A DNA stretch of 64,000 nucleotides from an uncultured Eubacteriales bacterium (GCA_934502885.1 CAKSUT010000010.1:27967-91966); one strand, 5' to 3'. Positions 27,301-35,968 are shown, counted from the first letter of the stretch. Made by a program: numbers and translations. The notes: generated by a model from the sequence alone, not told the origin.

Positions 27301-27906
27301 GGCGTCGAGATCGGCGACTGCGACGGCTACTATATACAGAACTGCTACTTCTCCGACATTTACGACACGGCAATGACCTTCCAGTCGCGCGACGGCCGCA
27401 ACGACCGTACCATAAAAGACATTTACTTCGAGGGCAACCTGATTGAGAACTGCGTGTACTCGGTTGAGTGCTTCTGGGGCAGTGCCAAGACTGAGGGTGT
27501 TGACAGATACGTCGAGAATTTCTTTATCAGAAACAACATCATGCGCAACGCCGGAAGCGGCTTCGGAAGCACGCGTCCCAATAAGCAGGAGGTTGCGCAC
27601 ATCAAGACGTGGAACGCTTACAACAAGGTCAAGGACAAGTCGTTTATCATTGAAAACAACATTTTCGACCGCAGCTCTTACATGATGTTCCACACCTGCG
27701 TAAGAGACGCCGAAAACCTCGATTCCGTACCGGTGTTCAGAAACAACACGTTTATACAGTACATTTCCTCCGACGACAACACCGCCTCCCTCGGCAAGTT
27801 CGGCAAAATAACCGTTGCACAGCCGTACAATGCGGATATTCCCACAACGCTGAAAATGTTCGGTATCTCCGAAGAGAACGGCAATGAGTTCCTGTTTGCG
27901 GAGTAA
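24313..27906 (+). CDS. secreted SLH-domain beta-helix protein, copy 1
   Basis: Predicted surface protein that may bind or cleave a polysaccharide; no enzymatic activity is proven by the sequence. 1197 aa: long signal peptide (about 1-44, hydrophobic FITVAAMIVSAFSA); two homologous beta-sandwich-like modules (about 55-270 and 285-490, each with NYDCYYPQG and WQKIILDFA phrases); three SLH repeats (about 500-690, GYSDGTFRP, FHPNNSITRAEF, GYADGTFKPDKALSRAE); a helical linker; then from about 733 a right-handed beta-helix beginning GTKYYVAADGNDANDGKSPE with repeated N-rich turns. SLH repeats in the middle rather than at a terminus are unusual. ATG with AAAGGATT upstream. Paralogue of the gene at 28258, with which it shares a 406-bp identical tract. 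Confidence 0.85.
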   Translation: MKSVKALADKKCLCKGMRKRLAAFITVAAMIVSAFSAEGFTFAADDESNAPTLAVVDYYAENLAAAGAYNFELRPQFGDKVPFGKGRNYDCYYPQGCGQQRPEVYVWESAAISVADPFLKIVPKKPRVSFTFDTFKQNMYFDYGKPYFTLVLKANKTFNSYITVKTLNSAYQKKWYVKFTGGWQKIILDFAEVDGWMKKDENGEYVPSDVTPFGDKINKLYGGMAFELPGSSSCSELLVDYIAMFPTLEGAESFESIGSVEVKDTAVGLLTDEKEPPMPEVAQYKQKLDAAGAYNFELRPQFGNKIPFGRGRNYDCYYPQGSEHTRPEIYPWGSAEVEVSDKFVKIVPKLKNVSITFDTFPTSFLMDYSKPYFTMVLKTDRAFEGTIRIKTLDAKYQKTWNVTFTGDWQKIILDFADTNGWEQKGDDGLYIPVAVTPFCAEINKLYGGFAFAVPGTEKCSEYLFDYIAMFPTLDAAEKFDGIGITDVKNTSIGTVGELKLSILSAKYRDLIVFMRGYSDGTFRPNMAMTRAEVCAAIARLMATEQKIAETKTSAYPDIKDTDWYASYVAFLEKEGVLDEFTGEFHPNNSITRAEFVGLLFAARGFVEAVNTPDGFSDVGETTKFAKAIYAASSAGVVSGYADGTFKPDKALSRAEIAVILSRLLDIKPMKDEKQMFSDLDKSFWGYGEIMAVIIPNSLKIDTEKTKTVLAEVDEKAKALKKSITETKTEVVVKGTKYYVAADGNDANDGKSPEKAWKSIAKVSETAFENGDGVFFKRGDTFRVNSRLLLKNGVTYSAYGDGAKPIITASPENVANPDKWELYDAANNIWCLKEKVLDQGTLIFDDSEYAIKLIPSFKGGKFVNDAGEEFKPSAELKNDLEMFCETNENLKANGVPNVTVSKGKLYLKCDRGNPGSVFKSIELMPPTNIMVAGTEDYMLTDVTIDNLSLKYTGAHGIHAQRGTNYHIQNCEFRFIGGGIQSYDVYANNIGAAVRYGNGVEIGDCDGYYIQNCYFSDIYDTAMTFQSRDGRNDRTIKDIYFEGNLIENCVYSVECFWGSAKTEGVDRYVENFFIRNNIMRNAGSGFGSTRPNKQEVAHIKTWNAYNKVKDKSFIIENNIFDRSSYMMFHTCVRDAENLDSVPVFRNNTFIQYISSDDNTASLGKFGKITVAQPYNADIPTTLKMFGISEENGNEFLFAE
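26201..26606 (+). repeat. 406-bp identical tract, copy in SLH protein 1
   Basis: Every base matches 29402-29807 in the neighbouring paralogue (offset 3201), covering the third SLH repeat, the helical linker and the start of the beta-helix. Sequence on both sides differs clearly, so this is either recent gene conversion or an unequal recombination joint. Confidence 0.95.
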
Positions 27907-27923
27907 TTGAATAGTCGAGAAAG

Positions 27924-27953
27924 AACCGCTCTCCGTAAAAAGAGGGCGGTTTT
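27924..27953 (+). terminator. intrinsic terminator after SLH protein 1
   Basis: AACCGCTCTC pairs with GAGGGCGGTT (one G-T pair) around a CGTAAAAA loop, followed by TTTG. The same terminator recurs after SLH protein 2. Confidence 0.75.
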
Positions 27954-28190
27954 GTGTTGTCAATATGAGAGTGTCACAGGTTGCATACCGTTACAAACTT
28001 CGCGCTGTGCGGCTTTCCGTCCCGGGCCGTACAATGCTGCGTCGCAACTCGAAGTATCATGCGACATTTCACATCAAGCGAAGCGAGATATTCCATACGC
28101 TGAAAGCGTATTTACGCATTCCGTTAGGAATGCATTTCACGCTTTGCGCCGTGCCTTGCAAAATCCCACCCTATTTTAAAAAAATACACC
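27954..28190. repeat. duplicated downstream flank plus hairpin string
   Basis: 27954-28035 is nearly identical to the flank after SLH protein 2 (31146-31228), up to a shared CGTCCCGGG..GTACAATGC joint. From 28039 to 28150 the sequence switches to a string of small hairpins separated by TTTCAC-like linkers (for example GCATTCC-GTTA-GGAATGC), nearly the same string as at 54809-54900. No gene. Confidence 0.8.
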
Positions 28191-28191
28191 A

Positions 28192-28220
28192 TAGATTTTT
28201 ATGGAAAAGACGTGTATAAT
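28192..28220 (+). promoter_or_regulatory. promoter of SLH protein 2
   Basis: TAGATT (28192-28197), 17-nt spacer, TATAAT (28215-28220). The -35 box is poor, the -10 perfect. Start codon about 38 nt downstream of the -10. Confidence 0.6.
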
Positions 28221-28257
28221 AGTGACGAAAACACAACCGACGAAAGGAAATACTGCA

Positions 28258-31098
28258 ATGATGAAGAAAATTCTTGCAGCGGTGCTTCTTGCCACCATCG
28301 CTCTCACCGGTGTTCCGACTTTTACCGCGTTCTCGGCAGATGAAACAATGCCCGAGGTCGAATACTACAAGGAACGGCTCTCCGACGCCTTTGTTTATGA
28401 ACTGCGTCCCGAAAAGGGGGACGAAATACCGTTCGGCAAGGGAAGGTACATCGACTGCTACTACCCAAGAGGCTGCGGTCAGGATCGCCCGGAGTTTTAC
28501 ACATGGGGAAGCGGAAAAATAGGTGTCGAGGGGCACTACGTCAAGTTTTCCCCCGGAAAGAGCGACGAGATGTCTGTGACATTTGACACCTCGCCGAAGA
28601 GCTATTACATGGACTACTCAAAGCCGTTTTTCACCTTTGCCGTAAAGGCGGACAATGCGTTCGACGGATTTATCACGTTCAGAACTCTCGACGGAAAGTA
28701 TATGAAAACCTGGAGCGTCAATTTCACGGGAAAGTGGCAGAAGGTGATTCTCGACTTCTCCGATAAGAACGGCTGGACATTAAAGAACGCCGACGGAGAA
28801 TACACACCCGTCTACGCAACGCCTTTCAGCAATGAGGTAAACTCTCTTTTCGGCGGTCATGCGATGAGGCTTGCCGGCACGGAGAAGTGTTCGGAGTATC
28901 TTTTCGACTACATGGCGATGTTTTCAACTCTTGAGGAGGCTCAAAACTTCACGGGTCTTGCCGATATCGAAAGCACTTCCGTTCCCGAAGCCGTGGTTGT
29001 GCGGTCGGTTCTTGACGCAAAGTCGAGAAAGCCAATTGTATTCATGAGCGGCTACCCCGACGGCACATTCAAGCCGAACAAGGGCATGACGAGAGCGGAG
29101 GCGTGTACGGTTCTTGCGCGTCTTATGGGCAGTGAGACGGAGATTTCCGAAAGAGTTTCAAGCGGTGCCGCCTCACGTTTTACCGACATTAAGCCCGACG
29201 CATGGTATTACAGGTACATAGCGTTTCTCGACGGCAACGGAGTCCTCAGTGATTTCGACGGCGAGTTTTGCCCGAACGCCCCGATAACCCGTGCGGAATT
29301 TGTGGGAATGCTTCTTGCGGCAAAGGGATTTTCCGAAACAGTACCGACGGGAACATTTACCGATGTGAAAGAGGATACGCCGTTTTCGTCCGCAATATAT
29401 TCGGCAAGCAGTGCCGGCGTCGTCAGCGGCTATGCCGACGGCACATTCAAGCCCGACAAGGCACTCAGCCGTGCGGAAATTGCGGTTATTTTGTCGAGGC
29501 TTCTCGATATAAAGCCTATGAAAGACGAAAAACAGATGTTCAGCGACCTTGATAAATCATTCTGGGGGTACGGAGAAATCATGGCAGTTATAATTCCAAA
29601 TTCACTTAAAATCGACACCGAGAAGACAAAAACGGTTCTCGCCGAGGTTGATGAAAAAGCAAAAGCACTCAAAAAGAGCATTACCGAAACAAAGACTGAG
29701 GTAGTAGTTAAGGGTACAAAGTACTATGTCGCCGCAGACGGCAACGACGCAAACGACGGCAAGAGTCCCGAAAAAGCATGGAAGTCTATCGCAAAGGTTT
29801 CAGAGACCGCATTTGAAAACGGCGACGGCGTATTCTTCAAGAGAGGCGATACCTTCAGAGTCAACGGCAGACTCCTTCTCAAGAACGGCGTTACGTACTC
29901 CGCATACGGCGAGGGCGAAAAGCCGATAATCACGGCGTCTCCCGAAAACGGTGCAAATCCCGACAAGTGGGAGCTTTACGACGAAGAAAACAAGGTCTGG
30001 CGTTACACAACGAAGATGAAAGACCAGGGAACTCTCGTGTTCGACGGCGGAAAGGTATGTGCGGCAAAGCTCACTCCGGATTTTAAAGGCGGAAAGTTTA
30101 TCGACAACTCCGGGAACGCATTCACCTCGGCGAATATGAAGAACGATCTTGAGCTTTTCTGCGACACGGTTGACGGAGTGACATCGTATCCGAACCCCCG
30201 AACCACTCTCGGCTACATTTACTTAAGGTGCGAAAGCGGAAATCCGGGCGAGGTGTTCGAGTCGATAGAATTCATGCCGTCCGACCACATAATGAAAGCG
30301 GGTACGGCCGACGACAGGCTTCGCAGCGTTACGATAGACAATCTGGATGTGCGTTACGGCGGTGCTCACGGAATACATTGCAGTGCGGCGTCGGATTACA
30401 CGGTGCAGAACTGTGTTTTCGAGTACATCGGCGGCGGTGTGCAGAGCTACACGCTGACAAGCACGGCAGGACGTCCCGTGAGATACGGCAATGCGGTTGA
30501 GCTGGGAACGTGCGACGGATTCACGGTAAAGAACTGCTACATAAACGAAATCTACGACGCCGGACTTACCTTCCAGACGGGCAGCGGAGCGGTTGACGAG
30601 TGCGTAAAAAATGTGACCTTTGAGGGCAACCTCATCGAAAACTGCACGTATTCCGTAGAGTGCTTCATGGGCAAACCGAAGACCGAGGGAGCGGACAAGC
30701 ACATCGAGAATTTCCTTGTGAAGGACAACATCATGCGTTTTGCCGGCTGCGGCTTCGGAAACACACGCCCCGACAAGGCAAATGTTGCGCACATCAAGAC
30801 ATGGAACAACTACAACAAGGTAAAGGACAGAAGCTTTGTAATTGAGGGCAACACCTTTGACCGCAGTACGTACATGATGTTCCACATAGGCGTAAACGAC
30901 GAGGCGAACCTCGATTCCATGCCGATAATGAGAAACAACCTTTTCGTGCAGACGCTGACGACAAGCGAAAACTCCGCCTCTCTCGGCATTTTCGGCGTCG
31001 GAACCGACAGAAAGCCATACGATGCAAGCATTCCGAATTTCCTCAAGGAGTTCGCTGTTCTCGAGTCGGACGGCAACGTATTTCTGTTTGCGGAGTAA
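28258..31098 (+). CDS. secreted SLH-domain beta-helix protein, copy 2
   Basis: 946 aa from the ATG at 28258 (MMKKILAAVLLATIALTGVP), preceded by AAAGGAAA; a longer reading to 28201 overlaps the promoter. Order: signal peptide (about 1-26); one beta-sandwich-like module homologous to those of copy 1 (about 30-240); three SLH repeats (about 250-440, GYPDGTFKP first); helical linker; beta-helix from about 485. Likely anchored to cell-wall polymers by SLH repeats, with the beta-helix facing substrate; pectate-lyase-like or other polysaccharide activity is only an inference from the fold. Shares a 406-bp identical tract with copy 1 and ends in the same NVFLFAE-type tail as the relic downstream. Confidence 0.85.
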   Translation: MMKKILAAVLLATIALTGVPTFTAFSADETMPEVEYYKERLSDAFVYELRPEKGDEIPFGKGRYIDCYYPRGCGQDRPEFYTWGSGKIGVEGHYVKFSPGKSDEMSVTFDTSPKSYYMDYSKPFFTFAVKADNAFDGFITFRTLDGKYMKTWSVNFTGKWQKVILDFSDKNGWTLKNADGEYTPVYATPFSNEVNSLFGGHAMRLAGTEKCSEYLFDYMAMFSTLEEAQNFTGLADIESTSVPEAVVVRSVLDAKSRKPIVFMSGYPDGTFKPNKGMTRAEACTVLARLMGSETEISERVSSGAASRFTDIKPDAWYYRYIAFLDGNGVLSDFDGEFCPNAPITRAEFVGMLLAAKGFSETVPTGTFTDVKEDTPFSSAIYSASSAGVVSGYADGTFKPDKALSRAEIAVILSRLLDIKPMKDEKQMFSDLDKSFWGYGEIMAVIIPNSLKIDTEKTKTVLAEVDEKAKALKKSITETKTEVVVKGTKYYVAADGNDANDGKSPEKAWKSIAKVSETAFENGDGVFFKRGDTFRVNGRLLLKNGVTYSAYGEGEKPIITASPENGANPDKWELYDEENKVWRYTTKMKDQGTLVFDGGKVCAAKLTPDFKGGKFIDNSGNAFTSANMKNDLELFCDTVDGVTSYPNPRTTLGYIYLRCESGNPGEVFESIEFMPSDHIMKAGTADDRLRSVTIDNLDVRYGGAHGIHCSAASDYTVQNCVFEYIGGGVQSYTLTSTAGRPVRYGNAVELGTCDGFTVKNCYINEIYDAGLTFQTGSGAVDECVKNVTFEGNLIENCTYSVECFMGKPKTEGADKHIENFLVKDNIMRFAGCGFGNTRPDKANVAHIKTWNNYNKVKDRSFVIEGNTFDRSTYMMFHIGVNDEANLDSMPIMRNNLFVQTLTTSENSASLGIFGVGTDRKPYDASIPNFLKEFAVLESDGNVFLFAE
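29402..29807 (+). repeat. 406-bp identical tract, copy in SLH protein 2
   Basis: Identical to 26201-26606; see that entry. Confidence 0.95.
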
Positions 31099-31116
31099 TT
31101 GAAAAAGAATAAAAAG

Positions 31117-31145
31117 AACCGCTCTCCGTAAAAAGAGGGCGGTTT
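31117..31145 (+). terminator. intrinsic terminator after SLH protein 2
   Basis: Same hairpin as after copy 1 (AACCGCTCTC/GAGGGCGGTT), followed by TTTC. The T-run is short, so efficiency is uncertain. Confidence 0.7.
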
Positions 31146-31222
31146 CGTGTTGTCAATATGAGAGTGTCACAGGTTGCATACCGTTACAAACTTCGCGCTG
31201 TGCGACTTTCCGTCCCGGGATG

Positions 31223-31303
31223 TACAATGCGGACATTCCCGCGACGCTGAAAGTGTTCGGCATCTCCGAAGAGAACGGCAACGTATTCCTGTTTGCGGAG
31301 TAA
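31223..31303 (+). pseudogene. 3' relic of a third SLH/beta-helix gene
   Basis: Twenty-six codons and a stop that read YNADIPATLKVFGISEENGN plus VFLFAE, almost the same as the C-terminus of copy 1. No upstream part of the gene remains: it is joined at base 31222 to the duplicated flank of copy 2. It shows that the locus once held at least one more copy. Confidence 0.9.
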
Positions 31304-31339
31304 GCGCGGCATTTCCCTTGAAATTTAATAAAATATATG

Positions 31340-31368
31340 TAGATAAGATACCGAAAGTGTGGTATAAT
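31340..31368 (+). promoter_or_regulatory. promoter of ychF
   Basis: TAGATA (31340-31345), 17-nt spacer ending TGTGG, TATAAT (31363-31368). Weak -35 with an extended, perfect -10. Confidence 0.7.
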
Positions 31369-31426
31369 CTGCAAGGACGGTTTCGCGAACGGAACCATGA
31401 AGGAAAGTATTCAAGGAGATGCAAAT

Positions 31427-32521
31427 ATGAAATTAGGTATAGTCGGACTGCCGAATGTCGGCAAAAGCACGCTTTTCAACGCGATAACAAACGCGGGCGC
31501 CGAGGCGGCGAACTACCCGTTCTGCACGATTGACCCGAACGTCGGCATTGCGCCCGTTCCCGACAAGAGACTCGACGTTCTCGCCGAGATGTACAACCCC
31601 GAGAAGTACACGCCGGCGGTGATTGAATTTGTTGACATTGCGGGTCTTGTCAAGGGTGCGTCGCACGGAGAGGGTCTCGGCAACAAGTTTTTGTCGCACA
31701 TTCGCGAGGTTGACGCCATTGTACACGTTGTCCGCTGTTTTGAAAATTCCGACATTATTCATGTCAACGGCAAGGTTGACCCGGCGAGCGACGTTGAGAC
31801 GATAAATCTTGAGCTTGTGTATTCCGACATTGAAATTCTCGAGCGCAGGCTCGACCGTGCAAAGAAGACTCTCAAAGGAGACAAGTCCGCGCAGCGTGAA
31901 ATTGACCTTATAGAGAAGCTTCTTGCGGCTCTCAACGAGGGCAAAAGTGCGAGAACTCTCGACTTTACCGAAAGTGAGCGTGAGCTTCTTGCGGACATAC
32001 CGCTTCTGAGCCTCAAGCCGGTAATTTACGCCGCGAACATAGACGAAGAGAACATAGCCGCCGACCCCATGGAGAATCCGCACTACGTTGCGCTCAAGAA
32101 GATTGCCGACGCGGAGCATTCCGAGATAATTGTAATCTGCGCCGAAATCGAGGCGGAGATAGCGCAGCTTGAGCCGGAGGAGAGAAAGGAATTTCTCGCC
32201 GACCTCGGACTTTCCGAGTCGGGACTCGACCGTCTTGTCAAGGCAGGCTACAAGCTTCTCGGTCTTATCAGCTACCTCACTGCAGGACCTAAAGAGGTTC
32301 GCGCGTGGACGATCGAAGAGGGTACAAAAGCTCCTCAGGCGGCAGGAAAGATTCACTCCGACTTCGAGAAAGGCTTCATCAGAGCGGAGGTCATTGCGTT
32401 CGACGACCTCGTCGCCTGCGGCTCGGTCAACGCCGCCAAGGACAAGGGTCTCATGCGAAGCGAGGGTAAAGACTACGTCATTAAGGACGGCGACGTCGTC
32501 CTCTTCAGATTTAACGTGTGA
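31427..32521 (+). CDS. ychF: redox-regulated ATPase YchF (Obg-like family)
   Basis: Ribosome-associated P-loop ATPase linked to stress responses. 364 aa from the ATG at 31427 (MKLGIVGLPNVGKSTLFNAI) with AAGGAG 8 nt upstream; the in-frame ATG at 31397 lacks a site. Seen: G1 GLPNVGKST, G3 DIAGLVKGAS, a NIDEEN segment where GTPases have NKxD (the known reason for ATP preference), a coiled-coil insertion, and the C-terminal TGS domain. Full length. Stands alone with its own promoter. Confidence 0.96.
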   Translation: MKLGIVGLPNVGKSTLFNAITNAGAEAANYPFCTIDPNVGIAPVPDKRLDVLAEMYNPEKYTPAVIEFVDIAGLVKGASHGEGLGNKFLSHIREVDAIVHVVRCFENSDIIHVNGKVDPASDVETINLELVYSDIEILERRLDRAKKTLKGDKSAQREIDLIEKLLAALNEGKSARTLDFTESERELLADIPLLSLKPVIYAANIDEENIAADPMENPHYVALKKIADAEHSEIIVICAEIEAEIAQLEPEERKEFLADLGLSESGLDRLVKAGYKLLGLISYLTAGPKEVRAWTIEEGTKAPQAAGKIHSDFEKGFIRAEVIAFDDLVACGSVNAAKDKGLMRSEGKDYVIKDGDVVLFRFNV

Positions 32522-32529
32522 CGAGGGGA

Positions 32530-32985
32530 CGAGGGGGCTACGAAGGCGAAGATTACGAGGGTGTCCTTTTCTTGAAAGAAAAGGACCAAAAGAACTTTGT
32601 CGATTTCAAAACTGCGTTTTGAAATGGGAAGTCTTTTGTATAATTTTGAGGTTATACCGCACGACGTCGTCAAAAGGCGGACTCCGTCGTGAAGTGAGCA
32701 AGGACTCATCTAATCGAACAGAATACGCAAGTCGGCGACCATATATTCAAGTCGCCGACTTGCGTATTTTCTCGGATTATGGTGCTGATTTGACAGTCCC
32801 TCAGTCACGGCAAGCCGTGACAGCTCCATAGGTTGCTCTGCAACCGGTTACACAGGGGAGCCTCGTGAGCGGCTCCGCCCGCTCACTCCAAGACACCCAT
32901 CCTGCAAAGCGTAAGCTTTGCTTTTGAAGTTCTTTTGGTCCTTTTCTTTCAAGAAAAGGACACCATCGTAATCTACGCCCGTCGG
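32530..32985. repeat. composite repeat block between convergent genes
   Basis: Fills the gap between ychF and the minus-strand SLH gene. It opens with the GTCC-TTTTCTTGAAAGAAAA-GGAC hairpin (32563-32586) in ychF orientation and closes with the same hairpin inverted (32938-32961) in the orientation of the other gene. Between are the ATTTCAAAAC foldback, the fixed-loop hairpin (32729-32761) and a CCCTCAG/AGCTCC element (about 32791-32915). No gene. Confidence 0.85.
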
Positions 32986-32997
32986 TCAATCCTTTTG

Positions 32998-35928
32998 TCA
33001 GCCGTCGATGACAAGGAATTCCGAGCCATTGTCTCCGAGTGCTTCGAGCCTGTCGCGGATATCGGCGGAGGCAAGGAAGACCTGACCGTTTCTTCCGGCA
33101 AATACCGGAAGTCCCCTTCCCTGAACGAAAATGTTGTCGGTGTATACCGCAAGACTTCCCCCGTCGTTGCCTGCGGTGATAAGCCTGTCGGGCGAACGGT
33201 CAAGTATGTTGCTCCGAACGACGTAATTCTTCGTCGCTTTCGTCATGCCGCCGTTCCTTATGAGCGCCGCAAGACCGGTGTCGGGACGGAAATCAAAGCC
33301 GAAGCCGCCGCAGGTGCGGAGCAGGTTGTTCTCAATCGTGATGTCCTCGTGAACAGAACCTGCCGTCTCGTCCGCTCCGACGAAAATCTCAATGCCGTAA
33401 ACGCACCTCTCGGCAACGTTGCCGCGGTAAACGATGTTTCTGTCCTCTACCTTGTCCGTTTTAGCCGACTGATGCGTCATCGCCGCATCGTAAATGTCGT
33501 GCATATAGCAGTTTTCAACCGTGAAATCAACCGCTTCACCGTAAATCTGAACCGCGTTGCCGTAGGCGGTCGGCCATGTCCTGCCGTTGTAGCCGGCGTC
33601 GAACTGCACAGAGCCGCCGATGAAGTAAAACTCGCAGTTGCGGACGGTAAGTCCGTGCGCCGACGCCGCACCTATTCCGTGAGAACCGGTGTAGGCAAGC
33701 GTGAGTCCGTCAATCGTCACGTTCTCCGACGTGCCGCCGAACGTGAATATGTGTCCTTTCTCGGCAAACTCAATATCGCCGTAAATCTCACCCGGGTTGC
33801 CCTTTTCGCACCTGAGATATACCTTGCCCGACTTGTCGTGTACAAACGAAAGATCGTCGGTGAGATTCTTGTAACTGTCAAACGAGCGCTTCTTTCTTGC
33901 GTCGAGGTGCTTTCCGTCCTTCTCGGTCGTGACGTAAACCTTGCGTGCCGCCGTGCCGTCGAGGACTATGTTTCCGACGTCCTCGGAGACGCTTTCCGCA
34001 TACTCCCAGATTCCGTCTGCGTCGGTCTTTTTCCAGAGAGAGGCGTCCGCACTGTTCTTGCCCCAGCCGAAAATATTCGGCTTCGCACCGTCGCCGTATG
34101 CGGAGTAGGTCACGCCGCTCTTCGCCAATATGTGTCCTCGGAATGTGTCGCCTCTTCTGAAAAGTACGGCGTCGCCGGAGGCTATTTCCGCAGAGTTCGC
34201 CTTGGAGAGCGTCTTCCATGCGGTCGCTTCGGTGAGTCCGTCAGCACTGTCGTCGCCGTCGGCACTGATATAATACTTCTTTCCCGTTACGGAAACCTCG
34301 GATTTTGCCGCTCTTATTTCGGCAATGCGCTTTTCCGTCACAAGGTCAATACCCTCGAGAGAAGCACTCGGAGTGAGTGTGGGAAGCGCCGTGCGAAGCT
34401 CCTTTATGTACTCCGACGCATTCTTTGCGTTCTCGGAGAGTGCAAATGTCTTTGTGTCCATATTTACGCTCCATACCTGCTTGCCGTCAACAGTTTCCGA
34501 CGACGAAGCGGCGATAATATTGTTCTTTGCCCAGTGGGTCGAAATGTCGGAGAATTTGTTCGCAAAGTCCGCACCGTCAACTGTCTTTCTGCCGAGAAAG
34601 CGGTCGATTATCGTCACAAACTCCGCTCTCGTTATCGTGCCGTCGGGGCGGAAAGTGCCGTCGCTGTAGCCGTTTACGATGCCGGCCGAAGTAAGCGAAT
34701 ATATTTCGGCTCTGCCGGTTTCACGCTTTACGTCGGAAAAGTCCGCAATGCGGTACGCCGCAAAATCGCCTATACCGTAAATGAGTCTGCAAACCTCTTC
34801 ACGTGTTATCGGCTGTGTCGGGAACACCTTGCCGCCGCGCACGAACGACTCGAGAAGTCCGAGGTTTTCCAGAAGAGCGATGCTGTCGTGATACCATGCG
34901 CCGCTCTCTACGTCTGAAAGCTCGCTTGTGAATTTTTCGGTGCCGTCGGTCACAATGAGACGTGAGATTATCGCCATAGCCTCGGCACGTGTTATTGTGT
35001 TCTGCGGACGGAAAGTACCGTCGGAATAGCCGTTGATGAATGCGCCGTCGGACTTTACGGTTATCTTACTTTCCTCCGCAAGGGTCGGATCATACGGCTT
35101 TACCGTGTCAAACGCCGTAAACCAGCTCTCTTTTGCGTCGGCATACCGTGAAACGTCAAGCACACGCTCACCCTCGACGTTGCCTTCGTAGTCTTCGCCT
35201 CGGCAAGCACCCACCGTGCCGCCCGTGATTGTGACGTATGAATTGCCCTTGACGTTCTTGTCCGTGACGCCGGAGCCGTTGTTGCAGCCGCCGTTTACCG
35301 TGGCTACCGTGCCGCCTTTTACCGTGATGTTGGTATTGCCGAGAACGTTTCCGTTGCGGCTTCCGCCGCAGATGAGGGTGTATGTTCCGCTGTATACAAC
35401 GATATTCGTGTCGCCCGGAACCTCATAACCGCCGTCGCCGCCGCCTCGAATGCAAAGGTCGGTTGTGACCTCGTCGTCTTTGCGCACGACGGAAATTCCG
35501 CTGCCCATTATGAGTCTGTGTCCTCTGGCGTTTATGAAACGGTAGCTTGAGGGGAGCAGGAGTGTTATGTGCTCTATTCTGAGGTCGCCGCCGATGTGGA
35601 GCGAGCTTTCAAGCTCAAAGACCGAGTCGTCGCCGAGACCTGTTATCGTGATTCCGCCCATATCGCCGCCGTCGGAAACCCACTTTATTCCGTCGGGATT
35701 CGACGCCTTATCGACGACAACCACCGTGCCGCCCTGCGTACCGAGCAGTTCAAAGGCTTTGTCAAAAGTCGCGACAGGACTTTCGGCGGAGAGCCCGTCG
35801 TTTGAGTCACTGCCGTTTGCATCGATATAAACGATGTCTGCGTCGGTTTCGTCTGCGGCAAAGGCAAACGGCGTCAATGTGATGAGTAATGCGAGCAAAA
35901 GCGCCGCAATGCGGAGTTTTCTTTTCAC
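32998..35928 (-). CDS. secreted SLH-domain protein with two beta-helix regions
   Basis: 976 aa. GTG start at 35926-35928 with AAGGGG 8 nt upstream. Order: signal peptide MKRKLRIAALLLALLITLTP to about 24; an N-terminal beta-helix-like region opening IDANGSDSNDGLSAESPVAT (about 33-260); three SLH repeats (about 295-480, GYSDGTFRPQNTITRAEA, GYSDGTFRPDGTITRAEF); helical linker; second beta-helix from about 555 opening KKYYISADGDDSADGLTEAT. The double cap suggests internal duplication of the beta-helix part. Predicted cell-surface polysaccharide-active or -binding protein; no catalytic residues can be assigned. Confidence 0.82.
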   Translation of the reverse strand: MKRKLRIAALLLALLITLTPFAFAADETDADIVYIDANGSDSNDGLSAESPVATFDKAFELLGTQGGTVVVVDKASNPDGIKWVSDGGDMGGITITGLGDDSVFELESSLHIGGDLRIEHITLLLPSSYRFINARGHRLIMGSGISVVRKDDEVTTDLCIRGGGDGGYEVPGDTNIVVYSGTYTLICGGSRNGNVLGNTNITVKGGTVATVNGGCNNGSGVTDKNVKGNSYVTITGGTVGACRGEDYEGNVEGERVLDVSRYADAKESWFTAFDTVKPYDPTLAEESKITVKSDGAFINGYSDGTFRPQNTITRAEAMAIISRLIVTDGTEKFTSELSDVESGAWYHDSIALLENLGLLESFVRGGKVFPTQPITREEVCRLIYGIGDFAAYRIADFSDVKRETGRAEIYSLTSAGIVNGYSDGTFRPDGTITRAEFVTIIDRFLGRKTVDGADFANKFSDISTHWAKNNIIAASSSETVDGKQVWSVNMDTKTFALSENAKNASEYIKELRTALPTLTPSASLEGIDLVTEKRIAEIRAAKSEVSVTGKKYYISADGDDSADGLTEATAWKTLSKANSAEIASGDAVLFRRGDTFRGHILAKSGVTYSAYGDGAKPNIFGWGKNSADASLWKKTDADGIWEYAESVSEDVGNIVLDGTAARKVYVTTEKDGKHLDARKKRSFDSYKNLTDDLSFVHDKSGKVYLRCEKGNPGEIYGDIEFAEKGHIFTFGGTSENVTIDGLTLAYTGSHGIGAASAHGLTVRNCEFYFIGGSVQFDAGYNGRTWPTAYGNAVQIYGEAVDFTVENCYMHDIYDAAMTHQSAKTDKVEDRNIVYRGNVAERCVYGIEIFVGADETAGSVHEDITIENNLLRTCGGFGFDFRPDTGLAALIRNGGMTKATKNYVVRSNILDRSPDRLITAGNDGGSLAVYTDNIFVQGRGLPVFAGRNGQVFLASADIRDRLEALGDNGSEFLVIDG

Positions 35929-35968
35929 TTGTGATACCCCTTTCGGTGTGAAATTTCATATTACACTC

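Noticed and set aside
32563..32586. Ordinary intrinsic terminator for ychF
   Set aside because: The hairpin is followed by CAAAAGAAC rather than a T-run; kept as a repeat with possible 3'-end function.
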